Assembly: GCA_016297215.1 (NCBI GenBank) | Contig: JAEDGZ010000022.1 | Coordinates: 1-40,059, forward strand | Length of the DNA: 40,059 nucleotides | DNA from: Paludibacteraceae bacterium | GTDB taxonomy: Bacteria; Bacteroidota; Bacteroidia; Bacteroidales; Paludibacteraceae | Direction: 5' to 3' | Shown here: positions 6,290 to 14,095 of the stretch, in pieces | Position numbering within the stretch: position 1 is the first letter of the stretch | Layout: every line of letters starts with the position of its first letter | Notes under the pieces: model-generated | Told to the model about the DNA's origin: nothing | Database searches by the model: none | Seen by the model: only the letters and a program-made list of their open reading frames with translations | Translations under genes and position numbers: made by a program

Positions 6290-8154
6290 TTCCGTCTCCT
6301 TTTTCTTTCTTCGCGCTCTTTGCGGCGTTGCGCACGCGCTTTCTGACGCTCGCGCATGCGGTCGTCCATCTCGTTGGCTTGCTCCATCACGCGGTCGGTC
6401 CAGTTGTTGTAGCCCTCTGCCAAGCGCTCGATAAGGCTGAACTTCTTTTGCCGCTTCTCGTCTTGCATGAGCAGATTGAACTTAAACTGTCCGTCGCGCA
6501 GACCGTCTTTCAGGCAGGCGGCTTTGAAGCGTGAGTAGGCGTTGCTCAGGAGGATATGCGTCTGCGGATCGTGCAGGCGGAACGACTGCCGCTTCGACTC
6601 GTACTCGATATTGATACCTTGCAGTTTCTTGTCCACTACCTTGCCGAAGTTGTCCGCCTCTTGCTGGTCTATCTTCTCGTCCGCGAACTCGAAGTAGAAA
6701 TGGTAGCGGCTCTCCTTGATGTCGGCAAAGCCCACGAAGAACTTGGTCTTGATACCCGTCTCTTTCTCCGCCTCGTGCACTGCTTCGATGAACTGCGGCT
6801 CATAGAGTTTCTCGCCCGTCATCGACACGATACCGTTGATTTTCGACACCATGTGGATGGTCGGCGTGTTGTAGAACTTGCCGCCCACCTCAATCAGGTC
6901 GTTCATGTTGTAGCGGAAAATACCCGAGTAGGTCGTTACGTAGGCGCAATAACGCTTGCCCTGCTCCAACTCATAGAGTTGCAGGAAGTGCTTGTTCGGA
7001 CTATCCAACTCGCTCTCCTCCACGAACTCGTAGTAGTGAAAGTGGGGGAACATCACCGACTCGTTGGTCTCATCCAGCGAGAAGCCGAAGCGGCACTCCG
7101 TGGCGATATAGCCCAACTCTTGGTAATAGGTCTGCTCCCAGTCGAAGCGGTCCATGTACTTCTCCATGTATATCTTCGTGTTGCCGCATTTCCATGTGCT
7201 CATATACTGCAACTGCGGCCAGAAGTCCTTGGGGTCGAGCCTTCCTTTCTCGTCGAGCAGCCTGCGCAACTCCGCCGCGCGCTCGGGCTTGGGCGACATA
7301 TACGCCTCCAACTCCTCGCGGATATAGAGCGACACGTCGAAGTCGTTGGTCAGCGTGCCGTTCTCAATATCGTCTATCAGCAGGTCGGCATGCTCGTCCA
7401 CCACGCGCAGCAACTCCAATATCGTCGATGGGTTGGCGGTCGCCCATAGCGTAACATCACGCCACTGCAACGCCAACCGCACCAAGGTGTAGTTGCGCGC
7501 GTTGTAGTCGGCTATCGACACCACGCTCGGCGGCTGCGTATAGTGCTTCTTGATGATGGCAGGCACATCGCGCACCAGCACGCCGCTGACGGAGCCGAAC
7601 AGCGTCCCGTCAGGCGCATAGCCTTCACACTCTTTGCCTACTGTCTGAAGAATATGCCCGCCGAAGATACGGCTGCGGTGGGTGATGAAGTTCCAAATCC
7701 ACACATGCGTCATCTTGCCGTACACGTCTTTGATGTACTTGTGCGTCATCGGCACCCACTTGGGCTCGGCGGTCGTTCCGCTCGTGGTGGCGTACATATC
7801 CGGCTTACCGGGGAACAGGATGTTCTCCTCGCCGTGCTTATGCCGCTCCACATACGGACGCAGACTCTCAAAACTGTCGTTCACAGGCACATACTCCCTA
7901 TACAAACGAAACAAGTCCTCTGCGTTGGTCGCTTTCAGGATATCATCAAAATGATGTTCCTTACCATACACTGTGTCGCGTGATATACTCAGAATGTCGC
8001 GCAACGTTTTCTCTGCTGCATGCTTTGGGTGCTTACTCCAAAAGTTCAAACGAACTCGCTGACTTCCTCCCACCAACCAAAGTGCAAAGTTGATTAACCA
8101 CGGATAAGGCAACTTATTGCCTTGGGCATCAACATACGGTTTTCTTTTTCCCAT
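6286..8154 (-). CDS. GH3-family acyl-acid amido synthetase-like protein
   Basis: This 622-residue protein of the GH3/auxin-responsive-promoter family belongs to the adenylate-forming ligase superfamily. The ATP-binding motif reads TTSGTTAEPKWVPMT (about residues 119-133), the central motif YIATECRFG and the third motif FRYNMNDLIEV. Plant GH3 enzymes join amino acids to carboxylic acids through an adenylate; Bacteroidota homologues are widespread but mostly uncharacterised. The C-terminus (about residues 585-622) is a highly charged Arg/Lys/Glu helix. It heads an operon with the HAD phosphatase (4-bp overlap) and the PlsC-like acyltransferase. A role in making an amino-acid-linked lipid is plausible inference. 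A promoter match lies 75 bp upstream. Confidence 0.87.
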   Translation of the reverse strand: MGKRKPYVDAQGNKLPYPWLINFALWLVGGSQRVRLNFWSKHPKHAAEKTLRDILSISRDTVYGKEHHFDDILKATNAEDLFRLYREYVPVNDSFESLRPYVERHKHGEENILFPGKPDMYATTSGTTAEPKWVPMTHKYIKDVYGKMTHVWIWNFITHRSRIFGGHILQTVGKECEGYAPDGTLFGSVSGVLVRDVPAIIKKHYTQPPSVVSIADYNARNYTLVRLALQWRDVTLWATANPSTILELLRVVDEHADLLIDDIENGTLTNDFDVSLYIREELEAYMSPKPERAAELRRLLDEKGRLDPKDFWPQLQYMSTWKCGNTKIYMEKYMDRFDWEQTYYQELGYIATECRFGFSLDETNESVMFPHFHYYEFVEESELDSPNKHFLQLYELEQGKRYCAYVTTYSGIFRYNMNDLIEVGGKFYNTPTIHMVSKINGIVSMTGEKLYEPQFIEAVHEAEKETGIKTKFFVGFADIKESRYHFYFEFADEKIDQQEADNFGKVVDKKLQGINIEYESKRQSFRLHDPQTHILLSNAYSRFKAACLKDGLRDGQFKFNLLMQDEKRQKKFSLIERLAEGYNNWTDRVMEQANEMDDRMRERQKARAQRRKEREERKRRRK

Positions 8155-8228
8155 TAGTACTTTATTTTATATGGGTAGTAGTCTCCATCACAACTCCTCC
8201 ATAATCACTAACCCACAAATTTCGGCTG

Positions 8229-8260
8229 CAAAGGTACAATAATTATTCCGAATATGCAAG
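8229..8260 (-). promoter_or_regulatory. Promoter of the GH3-HAD-acyltransferase operon
   Basis: On the minus strand CTTG (8257-8260), 20 bases, then TACCTTTG (8229-8236). The -7 box is a full match and the -33 box has one mismatch. The rest of the 8155-8505 gap holds a GC-rich stretch (8360-8420) with a GCCGC/GCGGC inverted repeat and the nrnA terminator; no gene is seen. Confidence 0.65.
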
Positions 8261-8441
8261 AAAAATGGCATATTTCACCTAATAAAAGTGAAGTTTCGAC
8301 CAAAATAGCCGATTTTTGACGAATACACATACCACCATATATATCCCCGTCATAAAGCCCCACTCCCTCCCCCGTCTGCCCGATCGCCGCCGCGATATAA
8401 CGCCTGCGGCGCTTCCCTTGATGGGACAATAATTCACATAC

Positions 8442-8480
8442 AAAAATAGGCTGCCCAACAAACTTGTTAGACAGCCTATT
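8442..8480 (-). terminator. nrnA terminator, member of a repeated terminator family
   Basis: Read on the minus strand, TAGGCTGTCTAACAAG and its near-complement form a long hairpin followed by TATTTTTG. The sequence is nearly identical to the hairpin after gapA (13781-13822) and related to the one at 29823-29862. Confidence 0.8.
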
Positions 8481-8505
8481 CTGGATAGATTTGTATCTTA
8501 CGTTA

Positions 8506-9612
8506 TTAGTCTTTCTTGAAGAACTGGGTGTAGCCGGAGAGGTAGCGGTGAACGGCTGAGGAGAGGGGGCCGTAGTACTCGCCGCCGCTGGCGTTGGCGT
8601 GTCCGCCGCCGCCGAACAGTTCGGCGGCAAGGATATTCACCGGTCTGTCGCCCTGCGAACGCAGCGAAATCTTCACCTTGGTCTTGCAACCGCCGTGCGC
8701 CTCCTGCTCCTCGGGCGTCGCCTTGTCCTCACGCATAAAACAAGAGTAGTAGATTTCCTTGCTCTGCAGCGGCATGTTCACTATTCCCTCTGCGTCGCCC
8801 GACTGGAAGTTGAACTTGTATAACTCCTTGCGGCTCAGGTAGATAAGCGCCATGTGGTATTCGGGGAAGACGCGCAACTTCTGGTTCAAGCAGTAGCCCA
8901 CCAGCCGCATACGGTCCACGGAGTACTGGTTGAAGACATTGTTGTAAATCGCGTCCTTATCCACTCCCCACTCTATCAGCCTTGCCACAATCCGATAGAG
9001 TTCGGGGTTGCGCGAATTGTAGGAGAAATTGCCCGTATCGGTCATCAGGCCGGTATAGATACAGGTGGGGATAGAGGACCCACCCCAGCCCTCCCTAAAA
9101 TCACCCCGCTGCGCGTCGCTTGCGGGGGCCCCGAAAAGGGAGGGAGTTTGTTCCTTCGCTGTGATGAGTTCGTAGACCAACTGGCAGGTGGCGGGTGCTT
9201 CGGGGACGGACACTACCACGTCCGCGAAATCGGACGGGTGCAGGTGGTGGTCAATGAGGACTTTTTTGCAAGTCGCTTTGAGCAGTGCAGGCGCGAGTGC
9301 ACCTACGCGCTTCGGCTCGTTGAAGTCGGTGCAGATAATCAAGTCTGCATTCTCCACGCTCTTCTCCGCCTCTTCGCGCTGCCGGTCGTGCACCAAGCAG
9401 TTGTCCGCCTCGGGCAGCCACATCAGGAAATCAGGCGCCGCCGTGGGCAAGATAACCGTCAGCGACTGCAAGTCGGGACGGCGGCAACGCAACCAATGGT
9501 ACATCGCCAGCGCACTGCCCATCGCGTCACCGTCGGGCGACATGTGGGTAGTAATCACCACCTTCGTTGCCTCAGCAACAAGTCGATATATCTCTTCAAA
9601 CTCCGTTCGCAT
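8506..9612 (-). CDS. nrnA: DHH-family phosphoesterase, NrnA-like oligoribonuclease/pAp phosphatase
   Basis: This 368-residue DHH/DHHA1 protein degrades short RNA oligonucleotides or pAp in the cytosol. Metal ligands appear as SPDGDAMGS (D26, D28), ICTDF (D96 region) and DHH at 121-123; the C-terminal DHHA1 domain has the GGGGHANASGG motif. ATG 9612 (MRTEFEEIY) is chosen over the open frame to 9717, because the upstream part translates a family B repeat and crosses the promoter. Residues about 156-180 are encoded by a family C palindromic element and look like an inserted loop before the conserved IYTGLMTDTGNF block. It is divergent from pyrH and ends in a strong terminator. Confidence 0.88.
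   Translation of the reverse strand: MRTEFEEIYRLVAEATKVVITTHMSPDGDAMGSALAMYHWLRCRRPDLQSLTVILPTAAPDFLMWLPEADNCLVHDRQREEAEKSVENADLIICTDFNEPKRVGALAPALLKATCKKVLIDHHLHPSDFADVVVSVPEAPATCQLVYELITAKEQTPSLFGAPASDAQRGDFREGWGGSSIPTCIYTGLMTDTGNFSYNSRNPELYRIVARLIEWGVDKDAIYNNVFNQYSVDRMRLVGYCLNQKLRVFPEYHMALIYLSRKELYKFNFQSGDAEGIVNMPLQSKEIYYSCFMREDKATPEEQEAHGGCKTKVKISLRSQGDRPVNILAAELFGGGGHANASGGEYYGPLSSAVHRYLSGYTQFFKKD
9073..9147. repeat. Family C element inside nrnA
   Basis: AGGACCCACCCCAGCCCTCC opens the element and GGGAGGGAG closes it; between them CCCCGC...GCGGGG forms a nested hairpin. The opening block matches the elements at 30392-30508. It is read in frame as about 25 residues of NrnA. Confidence 0.8.
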
Positions 9613-9628
9613 AGTAGTGTTGTTTTTA

Positions 9629-9654
9629 GCAGGCGAGGACGCCTGCGTACCCGG
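9629..9654. repeat. Family B short copy in the nrnA leader
   Basis: The palindromic core GCAGGCGAGGACGCCTGCGT followed by ACCCGG matches the copy inside the YeiH-like gene (29306-29331) at 25 of 26 positions by eye. It would lie in the 5' untranslated region of nrnA. Confidence 0.8.
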
Positions 9655-9686
9655 TCTGTTTTTACTTATTTCTTTGAAAATCTTTG

Positions 9687-9718
9687 CAAAAGTACATTTT
9701 TTTTTTGATATATGCAAA
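9687..9718 (-). promoter_or_regulatory. nrnA promoter
   Basis: On the minus strand TTTG (9715-9718), 20 bases, TACTTTTG (9687-9694). It is a full consensus match and overlaps the divergent pyrH promoter. Confidence 0.7.
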
Positions 9719-9734
9719 AAAATACGTATCTTTG
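9704..9734 (+). promoter_or_regulatory. pyrH promoter
   Basis: TTTG (9704-9707), 19 bases, TATCTTTG (9727-9734), 21 bases before the pyrH ATG. The short leader supports the start chosen for pyrH. Confidence 0.75.
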
Positions 9735-9755
9735 CGCAAAAATTGCAACAGAACT

Positions 9756-10460
9756 ATGTACAAACGCATTTTACTGAAACTATCGGGCGAGAGCCTCATG
9801 GGGGCGAAGGGCTACGGCATTGACGAGCAACGCCTTGCCGCCTACGCCCGCCAAATCAAAGAGATAGCCGACCTCGGCGTGCAGATAGGTATCGTCATCG
9901 GCGGCGGCAACATCTTCCGCGGGTTGAGCGGCAGCCAGAAAGGGTTCGACCGCGTGAAAGGCGACCAGATGGGTATGCTCGCCACGGTCATCAACTCGCT
10001 CGCCTTGCAGTCGGCGCTGGAAGCCATCGGGCAGAAAGTGCGGGTGCTGACCTCCGTGCGCATGGAGCCTATCGGCGACTTCTACAACAAAGCCAAAGCG
10101 CTGCGCTTGTTTGAGAAAGGCAACGTGGTGATTGTTGCCGGCGGCACCTCCAACCCCTATTTCACCACCGACACCGCTTCGGCGTTGCGCGCCATCGAGT
10201 TGGAAGCAGACATCATGTTCAAAGGTACGCGCGTGGACGGTATCTACACCGCTGACCCAGAGAAAGACCCCAATGCACAGAAGTTCAGCGAGATAACCTA
10301 CCAAAACATCCTTGCCAAAGGGCTGCGTATCATGGACTTGACCGCCATCACGATGTGCATGGAGAACAAAATGCCCATCTACGTCTTCGACATGGACACC
10401 GAAGGCAACCTGCTCAAAGTGGTGCAAGGCGAAGAGATTGGGACGCTGGTGAAACCGTAA
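9756..10460 (+). CDS. pyrH: UMP kinase
   Basis: UMP kinase of the amino-acid-kinase fold phosphorylates UMP to UDP with ATP in pyrimidine nucleotide synthesis, as a cytosolic hexamer. The 234-residue length is typical. Motifs are KLSGESLMG at the N-terminus, IVIGGGNIFRG near 47-57, the VRMEPIGDFYNKAKALR region, VVIVAGGTSNPYFTTDTASALRA and the DGIYTADPEKDP block. ATG 9756 is preferred over in-frame upstream codons, which lie inside the promoter. It is followed by frr after a 103-bp repeat-filled gap, the usual pyrH-frr order. Confidence 0.97.
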   Translation: MYKRILLKLSGESLMGAKGYGIDEQRLAAYARQIKEIADLGVQIGIVIGGGNIFRGLSGSQKGFDRVKGDQMGMLATVINSLALQSALEAIGQKVRVLTSVRMEPIGDFYNKAKALRLFEKGNVVIVAGGTSNPYFTTDTASALRAIELEADIMFKGTRVDGIYTADPEKDPNAQKFSEITYQNILAKGLRIMDLTAITMCMENKMPIYVFDMDTEGNLLKVVQGEEIGTLVKP

Positions 10461-10462
10461 AT

Positions 10463-10563
10463 CAGTGGTTAGAGGTTAGTGGTCAGTGGTCAGATCCCTC
10501 AGAATACTCAGAATACTCAGAGCATAAGCCTCATAATTCATAATTCTTAATTCATAATTAGCA
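10463..10563. repeat. Composite D-G-F repeat between pyrH and frr
   Basis: Three words occur in order: CAGTGGTTAGAGGTTAGTGG (family D, 10464-10495), AGAATACTCAGAATACTCAG with AGCAT (family G, 10501-10524) and CATAATTCATAATTCTTAAT (family F, 10532-10560). The same three in the same order fill 38324-38424. Confidence 0.85.
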
Positions 10564-11124
10564 ATGATTGAAGTTAGCAAAATCCAAGCAGACGCGGAAG
10601 AGTTGATGCAGTCTGCTATCCTGTTCCTCGACGACGCGTTGGCACATATCCGTGCCGGCAAAGCTAGTGCCCGCATACTCGACCCCATCCGTGTGGACTA
10701 CTACGGTGCACCTTCGCCGCTGGCGAATGTCTCCACCATCACCACCCCTGACGCCCGCACCATCCAGATTCAGCCTTGGGAGAAGAAGATGCTCGGCGAG
10801 ATAGAGCGCGCCATCATCAACTCCGACCTCGGTCTCGCGCCCAACAACAACGGCGAGTGCATCCGTCTTATCCTCCCGCCGCTGACCGAGGAACGCCGTC
10901 AGCAACTGGCAAAGCAGTGCAAGGGCGAGGCAGAGAACGCCAAGGTGTCGGTGCGCAATGCCCGCCGCGACGCTATCGAGACCCTCAAGAAACAAGTGAA
11001 AGAGGGTCTGCCCGAGGACGCACAGAAAGACGCAGAGGAGAAAGTGCAGAAATTGCACGATAAATACATCAAGCAGATTGACGACCTCTACGCCAAGAAA
11101 GAGAAAGAGATAATGACGGTATAG
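10564..11124 (+). CDS. frr: Ribosome recycling factor
   Basis: This 186-residue ribosome recycling factor splits post-termination ribosomes together with EF-G. The full family length is present: the N-terminal coiled-coil helix, ASARILDPIRVDYYGAPSPL (about 36-55), ANVSTITTPDARTIQIQPWE (about 56-75), the NDLGLAPNNNGECIRLILPPLTEERR-type block read here as NSDLGLAPNN...RLILPPLTEERR, and the C-terminal helix. It starts at ATG 10564, three bases after a family F repeat, and lies downstream of pyrH as in most bacteria. Confidence 0.97.
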   Translation: MIEVSKIQADAEELMQSAILFLDDALAHIRAGKASARILDPIRVDYYGAPSPLANVSTITTPDARTIQIQPWEKKMLGEIERAIINSDLGLAPNNNGECIRLILPPLTEERRQQLAKQCKGEAENAKVSVRNARRDAIETLKKQVKEGLPEDAQKDAEEKVQKLHDKYIKQIDDLYAKKEKEIMTV

Positions 11125-11132
11125 TTTCCTAT

Positions 11133-11260
11133 TAGTGAATAATTAACAGTTAATAGTTAATATCGCATTGCATATCAGCAATATGCATCACATATCGGTA
11201 ATGTATCTTTTTCCGTATCTCACAACGAGATATTAACTATTAACTGTTCACTATTAACTA
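11133..11260. repeat. Long inverted repeat between frr and rsgA
   Basis: Arms of 32 bases (11133-11164 and 11229-11260), built of TTAACAGTTAATAGTTAATA words, pair with only a few mismatches. The 64-base middle holds GCATATCAGC-type and ACATATCGGT-type words. The last base of the right arm is the A of the rsgA start codon. Confidence 0.85.
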
Positions 11261-12186
11261 TGTCTGGTCTTGTCATCAAATCCACGGGTAGCAGTTACCT
11301 TGTTTATTTTCCGAACGGAGATACCCTTGATTGCCATATCAAGGGTAATTTCCGTATCAAGGGTATCCGCTCGACCAACCCCGTTGCCGTGGGCGACCAT
11401 GTGGAGGTGCAGACCCTTGCCGACGGCACCAACTGGATAACCGCTGTCTGCGAGCGCAAGAACTACATCATCCGCCGCTCCACCAACCTCAGCAAGGAGT
11501 CGCATATCATCGCCGCCAACCTCGACCAAGTGGCGCTCCTCGTTACCGTCAACCACCCCGTTACCTCCACTACCTTCATCGACCGCTTCCTTGCCACCTG
11601 CGAGGCGTATCGCGTGCCTGCCACACTTATCTTCAACAAGATAGACCTCCTCACTCCCGACGAGGAGCAGGCGCTGCAAGAACTGCGCGCGCTCTACGAA
11701 TCGCTAGGCTACCCCACCCACGCCATCTCGGCGTTGGATAGTTCGGACTTGTCGGCAGTGTCCGCTATCTTCACGGGCAAAATCACTCTCTTGAGCGGCA
11801 ACTCGGGCGTGGGCAAGAGCACGCTGCTCAACGCTATCTTCGACAAGCCGCTGGCACGCACGGGCGCTATCTCCAATGCCCACAATAAAGGCACCCACAC
11901 CACCACTTTCTCCGAGATGTACCCACTGCCCGACCACAAGGGCTGGATTATCGACACCCCGGGCATCAAGGGCTTCGGCACCATCGACATGCAGAAAGAG
12001 GAGGTGGGGCACTACTTCCGCGAAATCTTCCGCATTGGGCAAGACTGCCGCTACAGCGACTGCACCCACACGGGTGAGCCCGGCTGCGCTGTCTATGAAG
12101 CCGCCCTCGACGGAAGTATCGCCCCCAGCCGCTACGAGTCGTACCTCTCCATGCTCGGCGACTGCACCGAGAGCAAGTATCGATAG
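11260..12186 (+). CDS. rsgA: Ribosome small-subunit-dependent GTPase RsgA
   Basis: This 308-residue circularly permuted GTPase matures the 30S subunit. An N-terminal OB-fold (about 1-65) precedes the permuted motifs: NKID (G4, near 127), GNSGVGKSTLLNA (G1, near 180) and DTPGIKGFG (G3, near 232). The C-terminal zinc site is CRYSDCTHTGEPGC (ligands of the C-x5-C-x-H-x5-C type). The start ATG at 11260 gives the usual length and coincides with the end of a long inverted repeat, so the element provides the whole translation initiation region. Confidence 0.95.
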   Translation: MSGLVIKSTGSSYLVYFPNGDTLDCHIKGNFRIKGIRSTNPVAVGDHVEVQTLADGTNWITAVCERKNYIIRRSTNLSKESHIIAANLDQVALLVTVNHPVTSTTFIDRFLATCEAYRVPATLIFNKIDLLTPDEEQALQELRALYESLGYPTHAISALDSSDLSAVSAIFTGKITLLSGNSGVGKSTLLNAIFDKPLARTGAISNAHNKGTHTTTFSEMYPLPDHKGWIIDTPGIKGFGTIDMQKEEVGHYFREIFRIGQDCRYSDCTHTGEPGCAVYEAALDGSIAPSRYESYLSMLGDCTESKYR

Positions 12187-12245
12187 TTCGGAATTATCAG
12201 AGTTTTCGGAGTTTTCAGAATACTCTGATTATTCTGATTCTAAAA
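12187..12245. repeat. Family G repeat after rsgA
   Basis: GGAGTTTTCAGAATACTCTG followed by ATTATTCTGATTC forms a hairpin (CAGAATA / TATTCTG) of the family G word set also found at 10501, 32139, 35651 and 38355. Confidence 0.7.
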
Positions 12246-12317
12246 AAGTCCCCTCAAAACTGTGCCAAAACGCCACAAAAGTATTAAAAATGTACAAAAA
12301 TTATCCCCCCCCCGTAT

Positions 12318-12353
12318 TTTGAACGGATGTTCGGTTTTGTTTTTGTATCTTTG
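12318..12353 (+). promoter_or_regulatory. Promoter-like site preceded by a C9 tract
   Basis: TATCTTTG at 12346-12353 is a full -7 box. A TTTTG at 12317-12321 lies 24 bases upstream, slightly far for a -33 box. A run of nine C at 12305-12313 lies just upstream and could vary in length. Confidence 0.45.
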
Positions 12354-12492
12354 CGCCGAATTTAGCTTAACAATTGGATTTGGTTTTTATTGGTTAGCAT
12401 TCTGGGAGCGGCTAAATGGTACTCTAAATCGTTTTCTGCTCCGCTGACTGAGAAGGTAAGGCATTGTCGGGAGACAATGCCTACTTTTTTTG
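12354..12492 (+). ncRNA. Candidate small RNA ending in a strong terminator
   Basis: Between the -7 box at 12346-12353 and the terminator at 12459-12489 lie about 135 bases with no convincing ORF and several short inverted repeats (TTAGC/GCTAA at 12395-12415 and AGCGG/CCGCT at 12408-12445). I do not recognise it as tmRNA, RNase P RNA, SRP RNA or a known riboswitch. A 6S-like RNA is not excluded. Confidence 0.35.
12459..12489 (+). terminator. Rho-independent terminator before gapA
   Basis: The perfect 10-bp stem AGGCATTGTC / GACAATGCCT with a 4-base loop is followed by AC and seven T. Confidence 0.85.
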
Positions 12493-12556
12493 TACCCGTT
12501 ATTTTGCAAAACAGAAATAGCATAATGTAAAAAATAGCAGAGAAAATCGGTAAATG

Positions 12557-12588
12557 TTTGCAGGTTTCATAGTTTTTTTGTAATTTTG
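12557..12588 (+). promoter_or_regulatory. gapA promoter
   Basis: TTTG (12557-12560), 20 bases, TAATTTTG (12581-12588), a full consensus match. It leaves a leader of about 150 bases before the gapA ATG; no clear riboswitch is seen in it. Confidence 0.8.
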
Positions 12589-12748
12589 CACCCGCTTTTG
12601 GGAATAAAACACGAATTGATGAGGATTTGGGAACATATAATTATCGTGTAATTATTCGTTAATTATTTTTTAGTACTCTCATCGGTTTACGAGACAGACA
12701 AGAACTATCAAAAGAACTATAATAACCATTTAATAAACAATAAACACT

Positions 12749-13759
12749 ATGACAAAAGTAGGAATTAACGGCTTCGGCCGTATCGGACGCTTCGTTTTCC
12801 GCGCCGCACAAACTCGTAACGACATTGAAATCGTAGGTATCAACGACCTCTGCCCTGTTGATTACTTGGCTTACATGCTGAAGTACGACACCATGCACGG
12901 ACAGTTCGAGGGCACCATTGAGGCTGACGTTGAGAACAGCAAGCTGATTGTAAACGGCAAGGCTATCCGCGTAACCGCATGCAAAGACCCCAACGAGTTG
13001 GCATGGAACGAGGTAGGCGCAGAGTACGTAGTTGAGTCCACCGGTCTCTTCCTGACCAAGGAGAAAGCACAGGCACACATCAACGCAGGTGCAAAGTACG
13101 TGGTTATGTCCGCTCCCTCGAAGGACGACACTCCTATGTTCGTTTGCGGCGTGAACTTCGACAAGTATGAGAAGGGCACTCAGTTCGTTTCGAACGCAAG
13201 TTGCACCACCAACTGCTTGGCTCCTATCGCTAAGGTGCTGAACGACAAGTTCGGTATTGTAAACGGCTTGATGACCACCGTTCACTCTACCACCGCTACT
13301 CAGAAGACCGTTGACGGTCCGTCGTTGAAAGACTGGCGTGGTGGTCGCGCAGCAAGCGGCAACATCATTCCTTCCAGCACCGGTGCTGCAAAGGCAGTAG
13401 GCAAAGTTATCCCTGAGTTGAACGGCAAACTGACCGGTATCTCGATGCGTGTTCCGACTTTGGATGTATCGGTAGTTGACCTGACCGCTAACTTGGCTAA
13501 GCCTGCTACGAAAGAGGCTATCTGCGCTGCAATGAAAGAGGCTGCAGAGGGCGAGTTGAAGGGTGTACTCGGCTACACGGAGGACGCAGTGGTTTCCAGC
13601 GACTTCCTCGGCTGCACGCTGACCTCTATCTTCGACGCTAACGCAGGTGTTTATTTGACCGACACCTTCGTAAAGGTTATCTCTTGGTATGACAATGAGA
13701 TTGGCTACTCGAACAAAGTGCTCGACCTCATCGCACACATGGCAAAAGTAAACGGTTAA
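12749..13759 (+). CDS. gapA: Type I glyceraldehyde-3-phosphate dehydrogenase
   Basis: This 336-residue glycolytic enzyme oxidises glyceraldehyde-3-phosphate with NAD and phosphate to 1,3-bisphosphoglycerate in the cytosol. It shows the Rossmann start VGINGFGRIGR, the catalytic SNASCTTNC with C152, the partner H179 (TTVHSTTATQ) and the S-loop GGRAASGNIIPSSTGAAKAV. Codon use looks different from the neighbours, with more T-ending and fewer rare-looking codons, as expected for a highly expressed gene. It has its own consensus promoter and a strong terminator, so it is a single-gene unit. Confidence 0.97.
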   Translation: MTKVGINGFGRIGRFVFRAAQTRNDIEIVGINDLCPVDYLAYMLKYDTMHGQFEGTIEADVENSKLIVNGKAIRVTACKDPNELAWNEVGAEYVVESTGLFLTKEKAQAHINAGAKYVVMSAPSKDDTPMFVCGVNFDKYEKGTQFVSNASCTTNCLAPIAKVLNDKFGIVNGLMTTVHSTTATQKTVDGPSLKDWRGGRAASGNIIPSSTGAAKAVGKVIPELNGKLTGISMRVPTLDVSVVDLTANLAKPATKEAICAAMKEAAEGELKGVLGYTEDAVVSSDFLGCTLTSIFDANAGVYLTDTFVKVISWYDNEIGYSNKVLDLIAHMAKVNG

Positions 13760-13780
13760 TTCTTAATTGGTTAGTTGTGA

Positions 13781-13822
13781 AGAGGCTGTCTAACAAGTTT
13801 GTTGGGCAGTCTCTTTTTTTTT
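13781..13822 (+). terminator. gapA terminator, repeated terminator family
   Basis: A 34-base hairpin starting AGAGGCTGTCTAACAAG pairs fully with its right half when G-U pairs are counted, followed by nine T. It is nearly identical to the nrnA terminator at 8442-8480. Confidence 0.9.
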
Positions 13823-13892
13823 GTATATAGGCGGTTGTTTTGATACATTTGTTATGATTAGATTATCCGAAGTTGGGAAAAAGCGCCTAAGA

Positions 13893-13924
13893 TTTGCTGT
13901 TATTAAAGATAAATAGTAATTTTG
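13893..13924 (+). promoter_or_regulatory. Promoter of the large secreted protein gene
   Basis: TTTG (13893-13896), 20 bases, TAATTTTG (13917-13924), a full match. It implies a long leader of about 260 bases before the ATG at 14194, which contains a family F word (14000-14013) and a family B element (14096-14140). Confidence 0.7.
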
Positions 13925-14095
13925 CATTCGATTTTTTGTGCATACTATACCTATTTCTTCATATAATCTTAATAATCGGCAATTTTTGATTAACTAAGAA
14001 TTATGAATTAAGAGAGGATTGCTACGATGGGATGCCCAGACTTGTTGGGGCAGACAAGGCGCGAGACTTATTTGTAAATTCAGTGCTTATCTAAG

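Noticed and set aside
9612..9717. N-terminal extension of NrnA
   Set aside because: It would include the nrnA promoter -7 box and a family B repeat; the conserved domain starts just after ATG 9612.
10463..10563. CRISPR array
   Set aside because: Repeats are short, directly abutting words without unique spacers of constant length and without cas genes.
12262..12447. 61-residue plus-strand ORF upstream of gapA
   Set aside because: It spans the C9 tract and the promoter, has no family resemblance, and runs into the stem region before the terminator.
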